The notes: generated from the sequence alone by a model not told the origin. A stretch of DNA of 64,000 nucleotides from VAZQ01 sp035293945 (GCA_035293945.1 DATGLV010000005.1:1-64000); one strand, 5' to 3'; counted from the stretch's first letter, positions 32,890 to 41,430 are shown. Made by a program: numbers and translations.

Positions 32890-33360
32890 ATGAGTTCCAT
32901 GCCGCTTGCCGATCTGGTTGCGCCCAACGCCGTCATTCCGGCGCTCAAGGTCAATGGCAAGAAACAGGCACTGCAAGAGCTTGCCGCCAGGGCGGCCGAG
33001 CTCTCCGGACAGAACGAGCGCACCATTTTCGAGATTTTGCTGCAGCGGGAGAAGCTCGGTTCCACCGGCGTCGGCAGCGGGGTCGCGATCCCGCACGGCA
33101 AGTTGCCGAAGCTCAACAAGCTGTTCGGACTGTTCGCGCGATTGGCGCGCCCGGTCGATTTCGAGGCGCTCGACGGCCAACCGGTCGATCTCGTGTTCCT
33201 GCTGCTCGCCCCCGAAAGCGCAGGCGCCGATCACCTGAAGGCGCTGGCGCGCGTGGCGCGTTTGCTGCGCGATCCCGAGATCGCGCGCAAGCTGCGCGAT
33301 TCGCGCGACGCGGAGGCGATGTACGCCGTGCTGGCGATGCCTTCCGCGACAGCGGCCTGA
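32890..33360 (+). CDS. ptsN: Nitrogen regulatory PTS protein EIIA-Ntr
   Basis: PtsN, 156 residues, the last phospho-acceptor of the nitrogen PTS (PtsP-PtsO-PtsN), which regulates potassium uptake, stress and nitrogen metabolism rather than importing sugar. The phosphorylated histidine is H69 in GVGSGVAIPHGK. The start region MPLADLVAPNAVIPALKVNGKKQALQEL and DLVFLLLAPESAGADHLKALARVARLLRD match the family. ATG at 32890; a second ATG is three codons in. Confidence 0.95.
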   Translation: MSSMPLADLVAPNAVIPALKVNGKKQALQELAARAAELSGQNERTIFEILLQREKLGSTGVGSGVAIPHGKLPKLNKLFGLFARLARPVDFEALDGQPVDLVFLLLAPESAGADHLKALARVARLLRDPEIARKLRDSRDAEAMYAVLAMPSATAA

Positions 33361-33451
33361 TTGGATCGGATTTTATCTGGATTCGATTTGCTTGTCGGGG
33401 TTGGGCGCCCCATGAGCCTCCGCATCGGGCGATCAGATCGCCGCGATCACA

Positions 33452-33721
33452 TCAATGCACGCTGACGGCTTCGAGCTCCTGGCTCCACGCATTGGCGACC
33501 GCTGCCTCGCGGCTGTCGGTGAGCATGATCGGCGTACCGTCGGCGGCATGCAGGGCGAACAGCTCCAGTCCGGGCGCGATCTCGGGCGCCTCGGGAAACA
33601 GGCTGGGCACGTCCTCGGAGCGGATGCTCTTCACGTAGGCGATCTTGCCGTCGCCCAGCAGTGCCAGGGCTTCCCGAGAAATCAGATGAACGGGCATTTG
33701 GTCATTCACATTACGATTCAT
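33452..33721 (-). CDS. DUF1150 family protein
   Basis: An 89-residue DUF1150 protein (HLISREALALLGDGKIAYVKSIRSED, GLELFALHAADGTPIMLTDSREAAVANAW). In alphaproteobacteria this family is regularly encoded next to small heat-shock proteins, and here it follows hsp20 on the same strand. AAAGGAG lies nine bases before the ATG. In the mRNA, CTCGAC and GTCGAG (33753-33748 and 33731-33726) could pair around this ribosome binding site. Function unknown; a stress role is inferred from context. Confidence 0.88.
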   Translation of the reverse strand: MNRNVNDQMPVHLISREALALLGDGKIAYVKSIRSEDVPSLFPEAPEIAPGLELFALHAADGTPIMLTDSREAAVANAWSQELEAVSVH

Positions 33722-33801
33722 GGCCCTCGACTCCTTTCTGTCAGCTGGTCGAGTCCTTGGTCATTTTAAGAGGTGTTGTTCTACTCAAACCTGGGATGGT
33801 T

Positions 33802-33819
33802 CCTCGCTTTCGCAAGGGC
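33802..33819 (-). repeat. Dispersed repeat core between hsp20 and DUF1150
   Basis: The reverse complement of this 18-mer, GCCCTTGCGAAAGCGAGG, is identical to 3105-3122 in the repeat after pmtA. The surrounding 33790-33845 region contains further related segments (GGTCCGGTCC, GCATGCGC), so a whole repeat copy lies in the gap inside this operon. Confidence 0.65.
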
Positions 33820-33846
33820 CTGGTCCGGTCCGCATGCGCGGGTCCC

Positions 33847-34272
33847 TCACTCATGGTCCGTGATGCTGATCGTCCTGACCGAACGGCCAGGCTCTGGCCG
33901 CGCCAGATCGATCGACAGGAGGCCGTTGTTGAGGTCGGCTCCCAGCACCTCCATCCCGTCCGCCAGCACGAACGTGCGCTGGAACTGACGTGCTGCAATG
34001 CCGCGATGGAGAAAGTGCCGAGTCTTGTCCTCGTGCTGCCGTCCGCGGATGACCAGCTGGTTCTCCTCGACCGTGACGTCGAGCTGGTCGCGGGTGAAGC
34101 CGGCGACCGCGAGCGTGATCCGCAGCCGTTCGGGACGACAATCCTCCGGGGCCAGCCGCTCGATATTGTAGGGCGGATAGCCGTCTGCAGACTTCGTCAC
34201 ACGTTCGAGTGCGCGCTCGATCTCGTCGAATCCGAGCAGGAATGGACTGGAAAGAGACGGCACTCGGGACAT
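33847..34272 (-). CDS. Small heat-shock protein, Hsp20/IbpA family
   Basis: A 141-residue Hsp20 that holds unfolded proteins in oligomers for refolding by DnaK/ClpB. The N-terminus SRVPSLSSPFLLGFDEIERALERV, YPPYNIERL and the alpha-crystallin domain (LRITLAVAGFTRDQLDVTVEENQLVIRG, FLHRGIAARQFQRTFVLADGMEV, LNNGLLSIDL) are typical of rhizobial IbpA-like class A proteins. ATG at 34272 is chosen by homology. A well-formed RpoH-type promoter lies about 110 bp upstream, leaving a 5' leader of roughly 100 nt. DUF1150 follows. Confidence 0.92.
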   Translation of the reverse strand: MSRVPSLSSPFLLGFDEIERALERVTKSADGYPPYNIERLAPEDCRPERLRITLAVAGFTRDQLDVTVEENQLVIRGRQHEDKTRHFLHRGIAARQFQRTFVLADGMEVLGADLNNGLLSIDLARPEPGRSVRTISITDHE

Positions 34273-34382
34273 CGTTGCAGAGCCCTTGTCAAGCGACTTT
34301 GGCGGGAGCCCTGGCGGCACCCCCTTCTCGCCGTGCCGCGAATGCCCCATCAGTGGCGCACCCGCAACCCGGTCGCCTATCC

Positions 34383-34411
34383 ATATGGTACCGGGCGGGC
34401 ATACCTTCAAG
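34383..34411 (-). promoter_or_regulatory. RpoH (sigma-32)-type heat-shock promoter for hsp20
   Basis: On the minus strand CTTGAA (34411-34406) is followed after exactly 17 bp by CCATAT (34388-34383). This fits the alphaproteobacterial RpoH consensus CTTGAA-N17-CYTATNT well. It points at hsp20 and supports heat-shock control of the hsp20-DUF1150 pair. Confidence 0.7.
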
Positions 34412-34451
34412 AATAGCGTCGGAGTGGAGCGATCCCGCGGTCCGCCCGGGC

Positions 34452-35486
34452 CTATTTGATCAGCTCGCCGATCTTGTCCACGATCGGCTTGGGGGTGGCG
34501 TAAATCTTGTTGATCAGGGCGGCGAGGTGTGCGCCGTCCTCCGGTTCCACCTCGAGCATGTTGCGCCTGGCATCTTCCCGGAACTCCGCATCCTTCATGG
34601 TTTCCATGAAGGCGTCGCGCAGCATCTTGGTGCGATCCGCTCCCATATCGGGTGGCGCCACGAAGGGCCGGCCGATCCCTTGTCCGGCATACAGGAACTC
34701 GATCGCCTGGCGGTCCTGTGGATTGCGGGCGAGGTCGGCCACGAACGGGACACCTTCGAGCTGCGGGTTGGGGGCGGCCCCGCCCTGGAACAGGATTCTG
34801 ACCTTGTGGCTCGGAATCCAGTCCGGCCGCTTGCCGGACACGCTGTCGAGGCTCTCGCAGATTCCGTCGACCTCGCCGCGTTCCATGGCGAGGAAGACGT
34901 CGGAGGAAGAGGGGAAGCCGGCGATTATCTTGAATTTCATGCCGAGCAGCGCGTTGAGCGCTTTCGGGTAGGAATGTGTCCCGGTGCCGACGCCCGTGTC
35001 GCCGACGATCAGCTCCTTGCTGTAGAGATCCTGCAGGCTCTGCACCTTCGCGGTCGTCATGGCGATGCAGACATTGGTCTCGGTCGTCGGCGTCCCGAGC
35101 CAGGTGATCTTGGTCGGGTCAAAGCGCGCGCCGGACGCGCCGGTGATCGGTCCGAGCGCAGCGTCGCGCGCGATGATGCCCATCACGGTGCCGTCCTTGG
35201 GGGCCAGATTGTAGATGTTGTTTGCGGCCACGAAGCTGCCGGCGCCCGGCATGTTCTGCGGCACCACGGTGGGATTGCCGGGCAAATGCTTGCCGATGTG
35301 GCGCGCGACCACCCGACCCCAGAGATCGTAGCCGCCGCCGGCTCCGAAGCCGATCAGCATCTGCACGGTCTTGCCGGCAAGGCTGAGGCCCGCTTGCGCC
35401 CGGGCCGGCGCAGGGCTCGCAAATGCATCGGCGGCGAGCGACATGGCGAGCGCCAAGCGGGGCGCCAGAAGGGCAATTGCGGACAT
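34452..35486 (-). CDS. Tripartite tricarboxylate transporter (TctC/Bug) substrate-binding protein
   Basis: A 344-residue periplasmic solute receptor of the Bug/TctC family. A Sec signal (LALAMSLAADAFASPAPARA) precedes the binding protein: VQMLIGFGAGGGYDLWGRVVARH is the family P-loop-like ligand site, followed by VVPQNMPGAGSFVAANNIYNLAPKDG. GGGAAGG lies six bases before ATG 35486. No tctA or tctB membrane genes are adjacent, so it is an orphan receptor, common in this group. Ligands are usually carboxylates; the actual one is unknown. Confidence 0.9.
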   Translation of the reverse strand: MSAIALLAPRLALAMSLAADAFASPAPARAQAGLSLAGKTVQMLIGFGAGGGYDLWGRVVARHIGKHLPGNPTVVPQNMPGAGSFVAANNIYNLAPKDGTVMGIIARDAALGPITGASGARFDPTKITWLGTPTTETNVCIAMTTAKVQSLQDLYSKELIVGDTGVGTGTHSYPKALNALLGMKFKIIAGFPSSSDVFLAMERGEVDGICESLDSVSGKRPDWIPSHKVRILFQGGAAPNPQLEGVPFVADLARNPQDRQAIEFLYAGQGIGRPFVAPPDMGADRTKMLRDAFMETMKDAEFREDARRNMLEVEPEDGAHLAALINKIYATPKPIVDKIGELIK

Positions 35487-35808
35487 GGAAACCTTCCCGG
35501 TTGTCGGTGGCGGCCGATCAAGTTTTGCTGACCATTTTATGCGTGGCTGGATCGCAAAAATAGCGCCGGCAAAAGGTCGCGGGCGAGTCATGCGGCTCGC
35601 ACCCCGGCGGGCTGGAGAAGTCGAGGGATCCTCCGTCCTGCAAATATTCTCAAAGTCTACTTTGAATATAAAGTCAACACTTGTAAGACATGACAGTATT
35701 ATACCCCTAAGTACAAATGCCTATTCAGTATTGCGTTTCAGCGCATCTGGAAGATATTAATACGCCCCGTGTAATCCTTGGTCCCCAAGGTCCATACAGG
35801 GCTCTATC
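35487..35808. promoter_or_regulatory. AT-rich divergent regulatory region with palindrome
   Basis: This gap between the divergent TctC and Hpt genes contains the most AT-rich stretch noted in the window (about 35640-35760). TCAAAGTCTACTTTGA (35650-35665) is a perfect 7-2-7 inverted repeat of operator type. CCTTGGTCCCCAAGG (35776-35790) is a short hairpin about 20 bp before the GTG start of the Hpt gene. Several TA-rich hexamers could be -10 elements but no single promoter stands out. Confidence 0.5.
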
Positions 35809-36171
35809 GTGACGGTAGATGCATTCACCGAGCGCCTCGCCCGTGTGCGCGCGCGCTTTGTCTCCGCGCTCGACCGTAAGATCGAGGACACTTATGCGGC
35901 CATTCCTGCCCTCACGGGCAGTGATACCGCTGCCGCCGCGGCAGTCGAAGAATCCTATCGGCGCATTCACGGGATCGTCGGAATAGGCCCGACCGTCGGC
36001 TTCTCGTTCACCGGCCGCGCCGCCCGCACCGTTGAGGATATCCTGCTGCGACCGCGCGAGGCGGAGCGAGGGCTGACCACTGAGGAAATGACCTCGTTCA
36101 AAGAAGCCCTGGATGCATTGCGGGAGGCCGCCGCACGCGAGCTCCAATCGTTCTACGCGAGCTGTCGGTGA
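35809..36171 (+). CDS. Hpt domain phosphotransfer protein
   Basis: A 120-residue single-domain histidine phosphotransferase. SYRRIHGIVGIGPTVGFSFTGRAARTVEDIL carries the phospho-accepting histidine (H54) followed by the small-residue helix typical of Hpt. GTG at 35809 is the only plausible start. It faces the end of the chemosensory operon and may shuttle phosphoryl groups between its hybrid kinases and receivers; that link is inferred from position. Confidence 0.8.
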   Translation: MTVDAFTERLARVRARFVSALDRKIEDTYAAIPALTGSDTAAAAAVEESYRRIHGIVGIGPTVGFSFTGRAARTVEDILLRPREAERGLTTEEMTSFKEALDALREAAARELQSFYASCR

Positions 36172-36291
36172 CGGAGAATGTCGGCGGCAAGAATTGCCGT
36201 TGTTGCGCGGCATTCGCGCCGGAGGGTGTGTGCCGAAGGTGTCGAGCTCGCGATCGCGCCACACGTTGTCACCAGCGCATGCGGCGCGCGC

Positions 36292-37887
36292 TCATTGCAA
36301 CAGCTCGCGCACCAGGTCGCGTAGATAGCGCGCCTTCAACGGCTTCTCGATTGTGGGATTCGCGTTATCCGCCAGGAAGCGGCTCGCATCCCCCGTAAAG
36401 GCGCCGCCAGTCATGAAGACGAATTTCTTCGCCTGCGCGGGCGCCTGCTGCGACAGTTCGCGATAAAGGTCCATGCCGGTCATTTCCGGCATCATCAGGT
36501 CGCAGAGCACGACGTCGTACGGCCCGTCGTCGTGCAGAAGCTTGATCGCCTCCCGGGCGGTCGTTACCGAGGTAACCTCGTGCTCCTCGAGGATTCGCTG
36601 GATGGTGATGCCGAGCATTCTCTCGTCGTCCACTACCAGCACGCGGCCGCGTCGCGTCGCGTCGGAACGGATCGCGACCGGTGCCGGTTCGGTCGCCTGG
36701 GCGAGGGCGGCCGGCAGGCTCGTGCGGAACATGGTGCCCTTGCCGACTTGGCTTTGCACCGAAATCTCGCCTCCGTAGCCGGTGATGATCCGGTGACAGA
36801 TGGCGAGGCCGAGACCCGTGCCGGCGCCGCCCGTCTTGGTGGTGAAGAGGGCATCGAATATGCGCGGCAACACGGCTGGCGGGATGCCGGCGCCGGTGTC
36901 GTGCACCTCCACAACGGCGCGGCCGTTCGCGTCCGTGTGCGTGACGATCCTGATCTCGTTGCTCGCCGCCCGGCCCTCCGGGATGGCGTGCGCAGCGTTG
37001 ACGATCAGATTGATGAAGACCTGGGCAAGCTTGGCCTCGCTTCCCCTGACCAGCGGGACGTCGCCGTAGTCGCGGATCAGTTGCGCACGATGCCGGACCT
37101 CGTTTCCGGTCATGCGAACCGCGGAGTCGAGCACGCGCCGCAGCTCGACCGGCCCCTGTTTTTCCTCGTCATTGGACCGGGAAAGACCGCCCAGGTCGCG
37201 GATGATGAGGCGCATGCGCTCGGCAGCTTCCTGCGCGTCGTTGATGAGCGCCGCGACCTCGGCCGGGGCGATCCCGCCGGCGGCCGCGCTCTGCGTCATG
37301 CGCATCAGCTGCTCGGCGGCGAGCTCGAGATTGGCCACCAGGATGGCGAGCGGATTATTGAGCTCATGGGCGACACCGGCCGCCAACAGGCCGACCGAAG
37401 CCATGCGCTCGGAGATCAGGAGCTGCTCGCGCATCCGTTTGCGTTCCGCCCGTGCGAGCGCCTCGCGCCGCTCGCGCTCGACCGCCGGGACCAGGCGTGC
37501 CAGAGCCCCTTTGGCGAGAAAATCGCGAGCGCCCGCCCGCAACGAAGCCACAGCGGCCTCCTCGCCGACAATGCCCGAGATGATGATGAAAGGCAGATCG
37601 AGGTCGCGCTCCTTCACCAGCGCCAGCGCCGCCGGAGCGCTGAAGTGGGGCATGTTGAAATCGGAGAGCACGATGTCCCACGGCTTGCCTTCGAGCGCGG
37701 CGCTCATTGCTTCCGCGGTTTCGACGCGCTCGAAGGTCACCTCGTAGTCGGCGCGCTTGAGCTCGCGCAGCATCAGCGCGGCATCGCGTTCGTCGTCCTC
37801 GACGATCAGGACCCGCAGCGGCTGTCCCATGGTTCGCTCGCTCTCATGGCTGAAATCTCGGCGCTGTTCGCATTCTTCTGCTCTCAT
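36292..37887 (-). CDS. Hybrid sensor kinase REC-HisKA-HATPase-REC
   Basis: A cytosolic hybrid kinase of about 531 residues. The order is an N-terminal receiver (RVLIVEDDERDAAL, LSDFNMP), a dimerisation domain with the H-box AAGVAHELNNPLAILVANLE, an ATPase domain (N box LIVNAAHAIPEG, G boxes DTGAGIP and GTGLGLAICHRII) and a C-terminal receiver (VLVVDDERMLGITIQRIL, LCDLMMPEMTG, IEKPLKARYL). No membrane segment is present. ATG 37887 overlaps the preceding gene's stop as ATGA and is preferred; ATG 37830 (MGQPLRVLIV) is also possible. Last gene of the chemosensory operon. Confidence 0.92.
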   Translation of the reverse strand: MRAEECEQRRDFSHESERTMGQPLRVLIVEDDERDAALMLRELKRADYEVTFERVETAEAMSAALEGKPWDIVLSDFNMPHFSAPAALALVKERDLDLPFIIISGIVGEEAAVASLRAGARDFLAKGALARLVPAVERERREALARAERKRMREQLLISERMASVGLLAAGVAHELNNPLAILVANLELAAEQLMRMTQSAAAGGIAPAEVAALINDAQEAAERMRLIIRDLGGLSRSNDEEKQGPVELRRVLDSAVRMTGNEVRHRAQLIRDYGDVPLVRGSEAKLAQVFINLIVNAAHAIPEGRAASNEIRIVTHTDANGRAVVEVHDTGAGIPPAVLPRIFDALFTTKTGGAGTGLGLAICHRIITGYGGEISVQSQVGKGTMFRTSLPAALAQATEPAPVAIRSDATRRGRVLVVDDERMLGITIQRILEEHEVTSVTTAREAIKLLHDDGPYDVVLCDLMMPEMTGMDLYRELSQQAPAQAKKFVFMTGGAFTGDASRFLADNANPTIEKPLKARYLRDLVRELLQ

Positions 37888-38330
37888 CCCGCACGGACGG
37901 GCGGGGGCGGCTCGTTAAGCACCAACCAGTAGTGACCGAGCTGAACGACGGCCTGCGCGAATTCGGCAAAATCCACCGGCTTGCGCACATAGCTGTTGGC
38001 GCCCAGGCGATAGCCATCGTATCGGTCACGGTCCTCCACCGAGGTGGTGAGAATCACGATCGGCAAAAGGCACGTGCGCGCGTCCTCGCGAATGCGCCTC
38101 AACACCTCGTGCCCGTCGATCTTCGGGAGCTTCAGGTCCAGCAAGATCAGCTCGGGGAGCGGGTTGTGGGTCCCATCCGGGCGCGTCGCGAACAAATAGT
38201 CGATCGCCTCGACGCCGTCGCGCGCGACCACCACACGCTTGGCGATCTCGCCCTTTTTCAGGGCGCGCAGCGTCAAGGCCTCGTCCTTGGGGTTGTCCTC
38301 GACCAGGAGAATGATCTGCTCTTGCGTCAT
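37884..38330 (-). CDS. Rcp1-like single-domain response regulator
   Basis: A 148-residue receiver with the extended Rcp1/CheY-like form: ILLVEDNPKDEALTLRALKK, the phospho-acceptor aspartate in LILLDLKLPKIDGHEVLRRI, LTTS and the SYVRKPVDFAEFAQAV lysine. Such proteins partner phytochrome-like histidine kinases of the type encoded just upstream. It overlaps both neighbours by four bases (ATGA), so the three genes are translated as a block. Confidence 0.93.
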   Translation of the reverse strand: MTQEQIILLVEDNPKDEALTLRALKKGEIAKRVVVARDGVEAIDYLFATRPDGTHNPLPELILLDLKLPKIDGHEVLRRIREDARTCLLPIVILTTSVEDRDRYDGYRLGANSYVRKPVDFAEFAQAVVQLGHYWLVLNEPPPPVRAG

Positions 38331-40357
38331 CCCGCCACCTCGGCTTGTGCCCGCAATCGTGCCGGCTTGGCGTCCGGCATGACGCCGGGATCAGCGCCGG
38401 CGCCCTTCCCAAGGCTGAAGAGGAAAGTCGCTCCGCGACCCACCGCGCCCTCGGCGCGGATGCGTCCGCCGTGCCGCCGCACGATTCGCCGCACGGTGGC
38501 AAGCCCAATCCCGGTCCCCTCGAACTCACGCGGCGAATGCAGGCGCTGGAACATGCCGAAAAGCTTCGACGCATAGGCCATGTCGAAGCCGGCGCCATTG
38601 TCACGCACGAAGAATGTGCCGGGCTCGTCGGGAGATTCGCCGACCTCTATGCGCGCCTGCGCGGTGTCGCGGGTGAACTTCCAGGCATTGCCGAGAAGAT
38701 TGTCGAGCGCGATCGCGATGAGCCCGTCGTCGCCGTTGGCCCTGAGCCCGTCGGCGATGACGAGCTCGACCACGCGCTGCGGTGATGCCTGCGCCAGACG
38801 GCCGGCGATGGAACGCGCGAGGGCGCTGATATCGACCGGAGCGCGGCGGAGCTCCGCGCGCGTCACGCGCGAGAGCGCCAACAGGTCATCGATCAGCCGC
38901 GCCATCTGCTGCGCCGATTCACGCACATAGGCGAGATATTTCTTGCCTTCGTCGTCGAGCTTGTCGGCATAGTCCTCAAGCAGGATCAGGCCGAAGCCGT
39001 CGATGCTGCGCAGCGGCGCACGCAGGTCATGCGCGACCGAATAGCTGAAGGACTCGAGCTCCTCGTTTTTGGCTTCGAGCTGCTCGACCAGGGAGGCGCG
39101 CGCTTCGGCGATCTGCCGCGCCGCCTGCGCTTCCAGGGCCTCGATCTCGGCGCGCAACAGATGCTCGCGAATGAGCCGGTTCTCGTCTTCGAACTGCTTG
39201 CGCCTGATCTGCGCCAGCACGCGCGCGCGCAGCACGTCGAGATCGCACGATTTGGCAATGTAGTCGTCGGCGCCGGCGGCTAGCCCCTGGATCACGGCGT
39301 CGCGATCATCCACGGCCGTCAGCATGATGATCGGGGTGTCGCGCAGGCCGGGCACGCCCTTGATGCGCCGGCAGGTCTCCTGACCACCGATGCCCGGCAT
39401 GATGACGTCGAGCAGAATGCAGTCGACAGGCTGCACCTCGAGCATCTGCAGCGCTTCCTCGCCTGAGCGCGCAAGCACCAGCTCGTAGCCGTCGGCCCGC
39501 AGCCCATCAGCCAGCTGCTGCAGGTAAGTCTCGCTGTCGTCGACGGCGAGAACCTTCTTGGGCCCGGACAGGCTTGCCGTCGCGCGCTCCGCCTTTTGTC
39601 CACCGGCGCTGCGCAGCATGGCGGAAAGCCGCGCCAGGATGACCATGATGCTCTCGTCCTTGCGGACGAACGCATCCGCGCCGGCGTCGAGCGCCCGCAC
39701 CTCCTCGCTGCGGTCTTCCGAGCCGGTCAGCAAGAGGCACGGCAGCCCGCGCAGGGCCGCATCGAGGCGGATGCGGCGGACGACCGTGGCGCCGTCGATG
39801 CCGGGCAGCATCCCGTCAACGATCACCGCGCTGGGGCGAAGATCGGCGGCGAGATGCAATCCCTCCTCGCCGCTGCCGGCGAGCAGCACCCGATAGCAGG
39901 CTTCTTCCAGTGCGGCCTTCAGCTCTTCCCGGAAGGTCAGGCTGTCGTCGATCAGCAATATGGTCTCGCCCTTTCGCTCCGCCGGGACGTCACGGCGCGC
40001 CAGCTCGCGTGCACGCGCCACCAGATAGCCGGGGTCATAGGGCTTGCCGACATATTCGTCGGCTCCGGTGGTGAGGCCACGGATGCGATCGCGTATCTCG
40101 GCTTCGCTCGAAAGCAGCATCACGGCCATGCCCGAGGCCCCGGCATCGGCGCGGATCTCGCGCAGCAGCTCGATGCCGTCGCCGTCGGGCAGGAGCACGT
40201 CGAGGATGACGAGGGCGAAATCCTCGGATGCAAGCGCGCGCCGCGCCTCCGCAAGGGTCGCGCAAGCGAGCACCGGCAGATCGGCTGCGGCGAGCATGTC
40301 CATCAGGTTCATGCGCACCGTCAGGCTGTCATCGACGACGAGAATCCGCCCACTCAT
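38327..40357 (-). CDS. Sensor histidine kinase with three N-terminal receiver domains
   Basis: A 676-residue protein with three receivers in a row followed by a kinase. REC1: ILVVDDSLTVRMNLMDML with VILDVLLPDGDG; REC2: ILLIDDSLTFREELKAAL with VIVDGMLPGIDG; REC3: VLAVDDSETYLQQLADGL with ILLDVIMPGIGG. All keep aspartate and lysine. A coiled coil (about residues 365-410) leads to a Cph1-like HisKA (SYSVAHDLRAPLRSIDGFG) and ATPase (NLLGNAWKFTRD, DNGAGFDM, GTGIGLATVRRIV). No sensor or membrane domain is present, so input must come through phosphotransfer. ATG 40357 overlaps the cheB stop. Confidence 0.92.
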   Translation of the reverse strand: MSGRILVVDDSLTVRMNLMDMLAAADLPVLACATLAEARRALASEDFALVILDVLLPDGDGIELLREIRADAGASGMAVMLLSSEAEIRDRIRGLTTGADEYVGKPYDPGYLVARARELARRDVPAERKGETILLIDDSLTFREELKAALEEACYRVLLAGSGEEGLHLAADLRPSAVIVDGMLPGIDGATVVRRIRLDAALRGLPCLLLTGSEDRSEEVRALDAGADAFVRKDESIMVILARLSAMLRSAGGQKAERATASLSGPKKVLAVDDSETYLQQLADGLRADGYELVLARSGEEALQMLEVQPVDCILLDVIMPGIGGQETCRRIKGVPGLRDTPIIMLTAVDDRDAVIQGLAAGADDYIAKSCDLDVLRARVLAQIRRKQFEDENRLIREHLLRAEIEALEAQAARQIAEARASLVEQLEAKNEELESFSYSVAHDLRAPLRSIDGFGLILLEDYADKLDDEGKKYLAYVRESAQQMARLIDDLLALSRVTRAELRRAPVDISALARSIAGRLAQASPQRVVELVIADGLRANGDDGLIAIALDNLLGNAWKFTRDTAQARIEVGESPDEPGTFFVRDNGAGFDMAYASKLFGMFQRLHSPREFEGTGIGLATVRRIVRRHGGRIRAEGAVGRGATFLFSLGKGAGADPGVMPDAKPARLRAQAEVAG

Positions 40358-41427
40358 GCGCGCGCCTCCATTGTCACGGCTTGCAGCGCCACCAGACGCG
40401 GGGCGATGTCGCGCAGGCGCAGCACGTGGGTGGCCGCGTCCAGCATCGCGGCCTCGCGCGGCATGCCGTAGATGACCGAGGTCGATTCGTCCTGTGCGAT
40501 GGTGATCCCGCCCGCGGCACGGATCTTCAGCAGACCGAGTGCGCCGTCCCTGCCCATTCCGGTCAACAGGCAGGCGGCGGCCGATGCCCCGCATTCGCGC
40601 GCCACCGATTCAAACAGCACGTCCACCGAGGGCCGGCAGGAATGGCGCTCCGGATCGCTAGTGAGGCGCAAGCGGCCGTCGCGCAGCACCATGTGGTGCC
40701 CGGCTGGCGCCACGACGACGCGACCGGCCGCAGCGGTGACCGGCATGCCGTCCATCGGGTGGATCACGCGGCGCGTGCTCTGCGCATCGAGCCAGTCTGC
40801 GAAGGCGGCTCCGAAGGGTTCATTGATGTGCAGCACCAGGAGGATCGGCAGGCGGAACGCGGCGGGCAGGGCCCGCAGAATCTCGACGATCGCGCCGGGT
40901 CCGCCGGTCGATGCCCCGATGGCGACAAGCTCGCATCCGCGCGGGGGGAGAGATGCCGTCGCCCCGCCCGCGTTCTCGAGCACGGGCCGGCGCAGCTGTG
41001 CGAGGCGGGCGCGCGGATGGGTGATGACGCGAATGCGCGCGACCAGCTTCACGGTCGACAGGAATCGCTCCTCCCAGGCGCCCTCCGCCTCAGCGCCGGT
41101 CGGCTTCTCCAGCACGTCGACCGCGCCTGCCGCCAGCGCATCGTAGATCCTGAACAACTCGCCGCGGTTGATCGAAGCCGAGACGATCAGGATCGGGGTC
41201 GGACAGTGGGCCATGATGTGCTCGGTCGCCGCGAGCCCGGTCATCACCGGCAGCATCATGTCCATGCTGATCACATCGGGGCGGGTCTGCCGACAGAGCT
41301 CAATCGCGGTCTTGCCGTCCTCGGCCGCGCCGACCACTTCGATCGCCGGATCGGAGGACAGAATCTCGATCAGCCGCGCCCGCACGGTGGCCGAATCTTC
41401 GACAACAAGAACGCGTGTCCTCGGCAT
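40354..41427 (-). CDS. cheB: Chemotaxis response regulator protein-glutamate methylesterase
   Basis: CheB (WspF-like), 357 residues, removes methyl groups from the receptor when phosphorylated. The receiver has D56 in VISMDMMLPVMTG. The methylesterase domain carries the triad S173 (AIGASTGGPGA), H200 (LLVLHI) and D294 (GMGRDGA). The domain linker is standard. It begins three bases after the cheA stop and overlaps the next kinase gene, so adaptation feedback is built into the operon. Confidence 0.96.
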   Translation of the reverse strand: MPRTRVLVVEDSATVRARLIEILSSDPAIEVVGAAEDGKTAIELCRQTRPDVISMDMMLPVMTGLAATEHIMAHCPTPILIVSASINRGELFRIYDALAAGAVDVLEKPTGAEAEGAWEERFLSTVKLVARIRVITHPRARLAQLRRPVLENAGGATASLPPRGCELVAIGASTGGPGAIVEILRALPAAFRLPILLVLHINEPFGAAFADWLDAQSTRRVIHPMDGMPVTAAAGRVVVAPAGHHMVLRDGRLRLTSDPERHSCRPSVDVLFESVARECGASAAACLLTGMGRDGALGLLKIRAAGGITIAQDESTSVIYGMPREAAMLDAATHVLRLRDIAPRLVALQAVTMEARA

Positions 41428-41430
41428 CTG

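Noticed and set aside
34273..34382. ROSE-type RNA thermometer in the hsp20 leader
   Set aside because: Leader length and promoter fit, but I could not find the conserved UUGCU-type anti-Shine-Dalgarno facing a clear GGAG, so it is kept only as a question in the findings.
36532..37932. 466-codon open frame antisense to the REC-kinase-REC gene
   Set aside because: Shadow of a certain gene, with composition typical of antisense translation.
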